DNA from: Actinocrispum wychmicini
GTDB taxonomy: Bacteria > Actinomycetota > Actinomycetes > Mycobacteriales > Pseudonocardiaceae
Reading direction: 5' to 3'
DNA: 64,000 nt
Assembly (NCBI RefSeq): GCF_004345645.1
Contig: NZ_SLWS01000012.1
Span: 62,001 to 126,000 of the forward strand
Position 1 is the stretch's first letter; each line of letters opens with the position of its first letter. A model generated the notes under the pieces. The model worked only from the letters and a program-made list of their open reading frames with translations, had not been told where the DNA came from and did no database searches. The position numbers and the translations under genes are program-made. Below, in pieces: positions 16,564-22,288 of this stretch.

Positions 16564-17784
16564 GTGAATTCATCAACAGGATGGGAACGTCTCGAGCCGA
16601 AGCTGGAGGCGATGGCCCGGCGCGTGCGGTCGCTCGAGTGGGACCCTAGCCGACGCAACAGCTTTGTCCCGTACGAGATCGAGACCGACAGTGCGTACGT
16701 GCGGGCGGACGACGGCGAGCGCTACCTGATGATGTCGGGGTACAGCTACCTGGGACTGCTGGGCGATCCGCGGGTCACCGAAGCCGCGAAGGCAGCTCTG
16801 GACAAGTACGGCACGGGCAACCAGGGTGTCCGCGCGCTCGCCGGAACCATCCCCCTGCACCACGAGCTGGAAGCCGAGATCGCGCAGGTGATGCAGCGAG
16901 AGGCCGCGCTGGTCTTCGGCTCGGGCTACGCCGTCAACACCGGTGTGGTCGGCGGCATGGTCGGCCCGGGTGACACCCTCCTGATCGACAAGTACGTCCA
17001 CGCGAGCCTGGTGGACGGTTGCAAGCTCAGTGGCGCGACCGTGACCCGGTGGCGGCACAACGACCCCGAGCACCTCGAACGCCGGCTGCAGATGTCGAGC
17101 CCGGACGGGATGCGCGTGGTCATCATCGACAGTGTGTACTCAATGGACGGTGACATCGCGCCGCTGCCGGAGATCCGTGAGGTCTGCGACCGGTACGGCG
17201 CGCTGATCATGTCCGACGAGGCGCACGCGCTCGGCGTGATCGGCAAGACCGGTCGGGGCATCGAGGAGCACTTCGGCTCGTTCGACCTGGTCGACCTCAA
17301 GGTCGGCACCCTGTCCAAGGGCATCCCGTCGATGGGTGGCTGGGTGGTCGCCTCGAAGAAGCTCCTGCTGTACTTGCGTTACCACGCAAGGCCGTTCCTG
17401 TTCTCGGCGTCGCTCGGGCCGGCTCAGACCGGTGCCGCTTTGGCGGCGCTGCGCATCATGCAGCAGGAGCCCGAGCGCGTCGAGCACATCCAGCGGGAGT
17501 CGGCCCGGCTGCGGTCGATCCTGGTGGGCGCCGGCATCAACGTGGGGGACAGTGAGACCGCGGTGATCCCGATCATCTGCGGCTCGGACGAGAACGCCTA
17601 CGACTACGCCACGGCGTGCAAGAAGGCGGGCATCGTCGGTCTCCCGGTGGTCTCGCCGGCGGTGCCGACCGGTCTCGCCCGGCTGCGCATCGCGATCACG
17701 GCCCGGCACACCACCGCCGACATCGACTTCGCGGCCGAGGCGTTCCTCACCGCGGCCAAGCAGACCAACCTGGTAGCTGCGTGA
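16564..17784 (+). CDS. Alpha-oxoamine synthase (PLP-dependent, KBL/CqsA-like)
   Basis: A 406-residue fold-type I PLP enzyme of the alpha-oxoamine synthase family (8-amino-7-oxononanoate synthase, 2-amino-3-ketobutyrate ligase, serine palmitoyltransferase, CqsA). Key parts are GTGNQGVRALAG.IPLHHELE, the PLP-contacting SDEAHALGVIG and the Schiff-base lysine in TLSKGIPSMGG (about residue 245). The reaction would be decarboxylative condensation of an amino acid with an acyl thioester, giving an alpha-aminoketone. I chose the GTG at 16564 with GAGGAGA upstream; an earlier frame start would translate the operator repeats. No biotin or threonine genes are adjacent, and the neighbouring carrier protein suggests acyl-ACP as substrate. 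Confidence 0.9.
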   Translation: MNSSTGWERLEPKLEAMARRVRSLEWDPSRRNSFVPYEIETDSAYVRADDGERYLMMSGYSYLGLLGDPRVTEAAKAALDKYGTGNQGVRALAGTIPLHHELEAEIAQVMQREAALVFGSGYAVNTGVVGGMVGPGDTLLIDKYVHASLVDGCKLSGATVTRWRHNDPEHLERRLQMSSPDGMRVVIIDSVYSMDGDIAPLPEIREVCDRYGALIMSDEAHALGVIGKTGRGIEEHFGSFDLVDLKVGTLSKGIPSMGGWVVASKKLLLYLRYHARPFLFSASLGPAQTGAALAALRIMQQEPERVEHIQRESARLRSILVGAGINVGDSETAVIPIICGSDENAYDYATACKKAGIVGLPVVSPAVPTGLARLRIAITARHTTADIDFAAEAFLTAAKQTNLVAA

Positions 17785-17806
17785 TGACCAACTGAGGGGT
17801 ATTTCC

Positions 17807-17832
17807 TGGCGCGGTGGACCTCCACCGCGCCA
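17807..17832 (+). terminator. Terminator after the oxoamine synthase gene
   Basis: A 12-bp perfect stem TGGCGCGGTGGA / TCCACCGCGCCA with almost no loop, followed by TTGGTCTTTTC, 23 nt past the stop. Confidence 0.82.
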
Positions 17833-17957
17833 TTGGTCTTTTCAGGGGGGATTCACCTACATTGGGCGACCGCAGATGGACAGAGAGTTGTACCCTGGAC
17901 CAGTCATCCGGGACAATCCAGGCATCGCTGTGACCAGCAGTTAGACGCTCGCTTATG

Positions 17958-17990
17958 GACGAGACGTCCTCAAATATGGACCGTCTCGTC
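17958..17990. promoter_or_regulatory. Spaced inverted repeat upstream of the first DUF1772 gene
   Basis: Perfect 9-bp arms GACGAGACG (17958-17966) and CGTCTCGTC (17982-17990) flank an AT-richer 15-nt spacer containing CAAATATG, 57 bp before the start codon. It could be an operator or a leader hairpin; sequence alone does not decide. Confidence 0.4.
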
Positions 17991-18046
17991 ACGACAGTGT
18001 TGTATGTGGATCAGACACGTCAAACAGGTCAGGGAGGACAAGGACA

Positions 18047-18541
18047 ATGGAAACGGTCAGGGTCGCGCTGCTGGTGATCTCCACCATCACGATGGGGTTG
18101 GTCGGCGGCCTGTTCTACGGCTTCTCGGTTGCCGTGGTACGCGCCCTTGCCAGGGTCGACGACCGCACGTTCGTCCTCGTGTGCCAGAAGATGAACCGGG
18201 CCATCGAGAACGGCTTGTTCGCGCTCAGCTTCGTCGGGACCGTGATCTTCTCCGGCATCAGCCTGGTGCTGTTCATCGCCATCGGCAAGAGCACGGTCTA
18301 CGTACCGATCATCGTGGCGTTGGTGCTGTACGTGCTCAGCCTGCTCATCACGTTCCGCATCTCCATCCCGATGAACAACGCGATCGACCGGGTGGGCGAC
18401 CCGGACAAGGCCAAGGATCTGGCCGGCGCCCGCAAGGCGTTCGAGGCCCCCTGGAACCGCTGGAACCACATCCGCGGTCTCCTGGCGATCGCCGGCTTCG
18501 GCGCGCTGTGCTGGGCGCTGATCGAATACGGCGCTCTGTAA
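18047..18541 (+). CDS. DUF1772 membrane protein (anthrone-oxygenase-like)
   Basis: A 164-residue protein with four predicted membrane helices, at about residues 8-30, 55-78, 85-105 and 142-160. The DUF1772 signature is visible as ISIPMNNAID, followed by the WNRWNHIRG motif. Some relatives act as small cofactor-free anthrone oxygenases in polyketide pathways; most are uncharacterised. An AGGGAGGA site precedes the ATG. A terminator follows at 18556, so it is monocistronic. A paralogue lies at 20997 at the far end of the same gene set. Confidence 0.82.
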   Translation: METVRVALLVISTITMGLVGGLFYGFSVAVVRALARVDDRTFVLVCQKMNRAIENGLFALSFVGTVIFSGISLVLFIAIGKSTVYVPIIVALVLYVLSLLITFRISIPMNNAIDRVGDPDKAKDLAGARKAFEAPWNRWNHIRGLLAIAGFGALCWALIEYGAL

Positions 18542-18555
18542 GGGACTTCTCACAG

Positions 18556-18583
18556 GCGGCCCGGGGACGGCTCCCCGGGCCGC
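18556..18583 (+). terminator. Terminator after the first DUF1772 gene
   Basis: A 12-bp GC-rich perfect stem GCGGCCCGGGGA / TCCCCGGGCCGC with a CGGC loop, 14 nt past the stop codon. Confidence 0.82.
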
Positions 18584-18656
18584 TTCGCATTGTCCGTGTT
18601 GCGCGATGTTTGCGGGTCGGCCGGTAGACATGGACCAGTGGAGAGAGGAGCTGGCC

Positions 18657-19031
18657 ATGATCATCCGTCACATTGACGATGTGAAGACCGTGGAGTGGGG
18701 CAACGGTCTGAGCCGTCGTTTCCTGTTGGAGTCCGACGGGATGGGTTACACCGTGACCGACACGTTGGTGCGGGCGGGGACGAAGTCGCATCTGGAGTAC
18801 CGCAACCACCTGGAGGCGTGCTATTGCATCTCCGGTTCGGGTGAGGTCGTGGACATGGACGGCAACTCCTTCCCGATCACGCCGGGTGTGATCTACGCGT
18901 TGGACAAGCACGACCCGCACTATCTGATCGCGAGCCCGGACGAGGACCTGCGGCTGGTGTGCATGTTCACCCCGGCGTTGCGCGGCGACGAGTCCCACAA
19001 CCTGGACACCGACGAGTTCTCCGAGTACTAG
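18657..19031 (+). CDS. Orphan ectoine-synthase (EctC)-like cupin
   Basis: A 124-residue cupin closely related to L-ectoine synthase, which normally has about 130-140 residues and cyclises N-gamma-acetyl-diaminobutyrate with loss of water. Conserved blocks are MGYTVTDTL, YRNHLEACY, the cupin turn PGVIYALDKHDPH and the C-terminal FTPALRGDESH. The Glu (HLEA), Tyr (VIYALD) and His (KHDPH) positions that bind the metal in EctC are all kept. No ectA, ectB or ectD is present in the window, so ectoine production here is unlikely. A GAGAGGAG site supports the ATG at 18657. The next gene is acyl-CoA dehydrogenase. Confidence 0.85.
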   Translation: MIIRHIDDVKTVEWGNGLSRRFLLESDGMGYTVTDTLVRAGTKSHLEYRNHLEACYCISGSGEVVDMDGNSFPITPGVIYALDKHDPHYLIASPDEDLRLVCMFTPALRGDESHNLDTDEFSEY

Positions 19032-19045
19032 GCCAGCGTGTCTGT

Positions 19046-19087
19046 CGTGAGTGGTTTCGTGCGTTCCCACGCGCGAAACCACTCACG
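19046..19087. repeat. Long intergenic palindrome, copy 1
   Basis: An 18-bp stem (outer part CGTGAGTGGTTTCG and CGAAACCACTCACG, one G-T pair further in) with a 6-nt TTCCCA loop, just after the ectoine-synthase-like stop and 22 bp before the acyl-CoA dehydrogenase start. Its right flank ACTCACGAGGG is also the right flank of the palindrome at 36243-36292, so both look like members of one repeat family. Confidence 0.7.
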
Positions 19088-19108
19088 AGGGAAAGGAGGC
19101 CGGACGAC

Positions 19109-20248
19109 ATGATCGAATGGAACGAAGACCAGATCGCGTTGCGGGAGGGCCTGGGCGCGTGGCACGAGGCCCTGTCCGCCGACCACGTCGAGAACGATGC
19201 CGACGGCACCTTCTCCTGGGAGAAGTGGAAGCTCGTCGCCGAGTCCGGCATCCTGTCGCTGCCGTTCGACGAGCGCTGGGGCGGCCTCGGTCAGGACCTG
19301 CTGACCACCATGTACGTCCTCGAAGGTCTCGGTGAGGGCTGCCGCGACGGTGGGCTGTGCTTCTCGGTCACCACCAGCATCTGCAGCCTGGGCATCCCGC
19401 TGGAGAAGTTCGGATCCGCCGCGCTGAAGGACAAGTACCTGCCCCGGATCACCTCCGGCGACGCGATCGGCGCGCACGCCATCTCCGAGCCCTCAGGCGG
19501 ATCCGCGGCGTTGCAGATGAAGACCCGGGCCGACCGGGACGGCGACGAGTTCGTGTTGCACGGCAGCAAGACCTTCGTGTCCAACGGCCCGATCGCCGAC
19601 CTGTTCATGGTCTACGCCCGGACCCACCCGGACGGTGGCCCGCTCGGGGTGACCGCGTTCCTGGTCGAACGCGACACCCCCGGCTTCGAGATCGGCAACC
19701 CGATCAAGAAGATGGGCCTGCGCACCTCCCCGCTCTCGGAGCTGTTCTTCGACGAGTGCCGCATCCCGGCCACCCAGGTCGTCGGCCGGGTCGGCGGCGG
19801 GTTCCTGGTGCTGGACCACGTGATGAAACGGGAGATCCTGTTCTCGTTCATCGTGAACGTCGGCGAGATGCAGCACCGGCTGGACCGGTGCATCGACTAC
19901 GCCACCAAACGCACCCAGTTCGGCAAGCCGATCAGCACCTACCAGTCGATCGCCAACAAGATCGTGGACATGAAGATCCGCCTGGAAACCTCCAGGAAAT
20001 GGCTCTACGACACCGCCGAACGGCTGCTGAGAGGCCAGAACGTCACCACCGACATGGCCGTCGCCAAACTGCTCACCAGCGAGGCGAACCTGGCCTCCAG
20101 CCTGGCCGCGGTGCAGATCTTCGGCGGCAACGGCTACATGGCCGAATACGGCCTGGAGAAGGACGTCCGCAACGCCGTCGCCGGCACCATCTACTCCGGC
20201 ACCAACGAGATCCAGTACAACCGCATCGCATCCATGCTGGGGCTCTAA
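19109..20248 (+). CDS. Acyl-CoA (or acyl-ACP) dehydrogenase
   Basis: A 379-residue flavin-dependent dehydrogenase introducing an alpha-beta double bond into an acyl thioester. The FAD/substrate loop is AHAISEPSGGSAA, followed by GSKTFVSNG, KMGLRTSPLSELFFD and the C-terminal QIFGGNGYMAEY. The C-terminal position holding the catalytic Glu in short/medium-chain enzymes (YEGT) is YSGT here. A Glu in helix G (MKREILFS) aligns instead with the base of isovaleryl-/long-chain-type enzymes. The start at 19109 follows GAAAGGAGG. It overlaps the TrpF-like gene by one base of the stop (TAATG). A free carrier protein nearby suggests acyl-ACP could be the substrate. Confidence 0.9.
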   Translation: MIEWNEDQIALREGLGAWHEALSADHVENDADGTFSWEKWKLVAESGILSLPFDERWGGLGQDLLTTMYVLEGLGEGCRDGGLCFSVTTSICSLGIPLEKFGSAALKDKYLPRITSGDAIGAHAISEPSGGSAALQMKTRADRDGDEFVLHGSKTFVSNGPIADLFMVYARTHPDGGPLGVTAFLVERDTPGFEIGNPIKKMGLRTSPLSELFFDECRIPATQVVGRVGGGFLVLDHVMKREILFSFIVNVGEMQHRLDRCIDYATKRTQFGKPISTYQSIANKIVDMKIRLETSRKWLYDTAERLLRGQNVTTDMAVAKLLTSEANLASSLAAVQIFGGNGYMAEYGLEKDVRNAVAGTIYSGTNEIQYNRIASMLGL

Positions 20249-20955
20249 TGACCATGATGATGACCAAGAAACTTCTCAAGGTCTGCGGTGCCAAGACCCG
20301 CGACGACGTGGAACTGCTCGCCGACTCCGGGGCCGACCTGGTCGGCCTCTGGCACGGCGTGCCCAACGGACCGTCCGAGGTGTCAGTCGACCAGGTCGCC
20401 CTGCTGGCCGAGGCCGCCCGCGCCACCGGCCAGCTCGAACCGATGCTGGTCACCTTCCTGTCCGACGTCGACCTGCTACGCCAGATCGTCGAACGCACCG
20501 GCATCCGCTGGATCCAACTGCACGCCTACCAGATGCCGCAGATGATCAGGGCCCTGCGGGCCCGGGTCCCGCACGACGTGACGATCGTCAAGGTGCTGCA
20601 CCTACGGGCCGGCACCTGCCTGGAAAAACCCCTGATCAAAGCCTACGAGAAAGCCGGCACCGACCTGTTCCTGCTGGACGTGGTCACCGAAGACGGCCAG
20701 ATCGGCTCCACCGGACAACGCCTACACCCCAAAGCCGTCGTCGAACTGGTGCCCAGCTTCACCAAACCCTTCCTCCTGGCCGGCGGCATCTCCGCACACA
20801 ACAGCGCCGACTACGCCACCGTCGCCGCCCACCCCCAGTTCCTCGGCATCGACGTCGACACCGGCGCCCGCGACCAGCAAGGCCACTTCGAAGGCAAGAA
20901 CATCTCGGCCATCACCCGCGGTTGGCGAACCGCGAGACACGAAGAAGTGGCATAA
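20248..20955 (+). CDS. Orphan phosphoribosylanthranilate-isomerase (TrpF)-like protein
   Basis: A 235-residue TIM-barrel protein of the TrpF family. The catalytic Cys is in LKVCGAKT near the start and the catalytic Asp in FLLDVVTEDG. STGQRLH stands where TrpF has GGTG, and the phosphate-binding end LLAGGISAHN plus DVDTGARD is recognisable. No other trp gene is nearby, and the segment after strand 1 differs from ordinary TrpF. The ATG overlaps the dehydrogenase stop, so they are co-translated. It probably catalyses an Amadori-type or other sugar/amino isomerisation in this pathway; that role is inferred, not shown. Confidence 0.8.
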   Translation: MTMMMTKKLLKVCGAKTRDDVELLADSGADLVGLWHGVPNGPSEVSVDQVALLAEAARATGQLEPMLVTFLSDVDLLRQIVERTGIRWIQLHAYQMPQMIRALRARVPHDVTIVKVLHLRAGTCLEKPLIKAYEKAGTDLFLLDVVTEDGQIGSTGQRLHPKAVVELVPSFTKPFLLAGGISAHNSADYATVAAHPQFLGIDVDTGARDQQGHFEGKNISAITRGWRTARHEEVA

Positions 20956-20996
20956 AGGACACTAGAGACATCGCCGACGTGAAGGAGCAGGCTCTG

Positions 20997-21536
20997 ATGC
21001 CGAACGCCACCGCCCGTCCCCGCAGCAAGGCCGCGACCCCGTTGTTGTGGTTGAGCACGTTGACCATGGGCCTGATGGCCGGTTTCTTCTGGGCGTTCTC
21101 CGTCCTGGTCATGCCGTCCCTGAAGAACGCCGACGACCGCACGTTCGTGGCGGGCTTCCAGGAGATCAACCGGGGGGTGAAGTCCGGCGGCTTCGCGTTC
21201 GGGTTCTTCGGCGCCTTCATCTTCACCGGCGCGGCGGCCATCGTTCACCAACGGATGGGCCGCAGAGCCGCGGCCCGCTGGATCTTCGCGGCGCTGCTGC
21301 TGTACATCGTGGCGCTCGCGGTCACGATCGGCGGCAACATCCCGTTGAACAACAAGCTGGACCAGTTCGGTGACCCGGCCAAGATCGCCGACCTGGCCGG
21401 CGCTCGGGCGGCGTTCAACGAACCAGCCTGGAACTCGATGAACGCGGTCCGCACCGTCGCCACCACCCTCGGCCTGCTGGCGTTGGGCGCGGCCCTCGTC
21501 GACCACGGCCGCGCCCAGATCCCTGCCGCCGAGTAA
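20997..21536 (+). CDS. Second DUF1772 membrane protein
   Basis: A 179-residue paralogue of the protein at 18047. It has four predicted membrane segments and the family motif NIPLNNKLDQFGDP; the C-terminal WNSMNAVRT replaces WNRWNHIRG. It shares ADDRTFVAGFQEINRGV with DDRTFVLVCQKMNRAI of the first copy, so the two arose by duplication. The ATG at 20997 follows GAAGGAG. It starts 41 nt after the TrpF-like gene and closes the rightward operon, meeting the DsbA-like gene head-on. Confidence 0.82.
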   Translation: MPNATARPRSKAATPLLWLSTLTMGLMAGFFWAFSVLVMPSLKNADDRTFVAGFQEINRGVKSGGFAFGFFGAFIFTGAAAIVHQRMGRRAAARWIFAALLLYIVALAVTIGGNIPLNNKLDQFGDPAKIADLAGARAAFNEPAWNSMNAVRTVATTLGLLALGAALVDHGRAQIPAAE

Positions 21537-21543
21537 GGCGGCC

Positions 21544-22152
21544 TCAGCGCGGGAGCGTGGTGTGCTTGAACTCGTTGAGCTCGGTCCACCCGGTCAGCAG
21601 GTCCATGGTCCGCTCAACAGTCCGAATGGACGCGTCCGCGTCCGCGCCGGCCGGTGAGCGGTCCATCAACCGGACGAACACCGCCCGCTCCCCCGCGATG
21701 AACGTCGGGACACCCCACACGTCGTGGGACTCCACGTACTGCTCGTGTTCGGCCTGAACGGTCGCCAGCGCCGCACCGGACTCGATCCGCTCGAACACCG
21801 CGCCGGCGGGCACTGCGTGCTCGCCGAGCACGCGTTCGATCACGGCCCGGTCCTCCAGGTGCAGGCCTTCGTCGTGCCGGACGGCGAACAACGCCCGGTG
21901 CACGGCGGGGAACCGGTCGGCGAACTCGTCCCGGACGACCACGCCCACCTGCAGGGCGAGGATTCCCCTGTCCTGCTCGGGTTTCTCCCAGACGCTGGGC
22001 TGCCCTTCCACGACGTGGGCCTGGCCGAGGGAGAACGGGAGGAACCCGACCTTCCAGTCGGCGCCCGCGGCCAACCCGGTCAGCAGGTGCTCATGGGCGT
22101 TGCGGGCGAAGGGACACCGGTAGTCCCATGTCACGGCGAAAGTCGCGGTCAT
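21544..22152 (-). CDS. DsbA-family thioredoxin-fold protein
   Basis: A 202-residue DsbA/FrnE-type protein. The active-site region after strand 1 reads TWDYRCPFARN, where classical DsbA has CPxC. The second cysteine is therefore missing (Cys-Pro-Phe-Ala), which argues against ordinary dithiol oxidation. The cis-proline loop is DVWGVPTFIAG near residue 150. No signal peptide is visible, so it is cytosolic. It may bind glutathione- or mycothiol-like thiols or act as an isomerase, as some relatives do. Single gene, convergent with DUF1772. Confidence 0.8.
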   Translation of the reverse strand: MTATFAVTWDYRCPFARNAHEHLLTGLAAGADWKVGFLPFSLGQAHVVEGQPSVWEKPEQDRGILALQVGVVVRDEFADRFPAVHRALFAVRHDEGLHLEDRAVIERVLGEHAVPAGAVFERIESGAALATVQAEHEQYVESHDVWGVPTFIAGERAVFVRLMDRSPAGADADASIRTVERTMDLLTGWTELNEFKHTTLPR

Positions 22153-22288
22153 GGATCCCGAACGTACCTTGTCCGGATCCCCGAAGGGCTGAACCGGGGA
22201 TTGTTGCGGACCGCAACATATGTCACGCTTGCCAGCAGCGTCGCCACCGCTTCGGTTGATCCGTGTGTACCCGCCCAAGGAGACACTC

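Noticed and set aside
18657..19031. Ectoine biosynthesis operon
   Set aside because: Only the EctC-like gene is present. No ectA, ectB or ectD is in the window, so an ectoine pathway cannot be claimed here.
20248..20955. Tryptophan biosynthesis locus
   Set aside because: No other trp gene adjoins the TrpF-like gene, and its neighbours belong to acyl and cyclisation chemistry.
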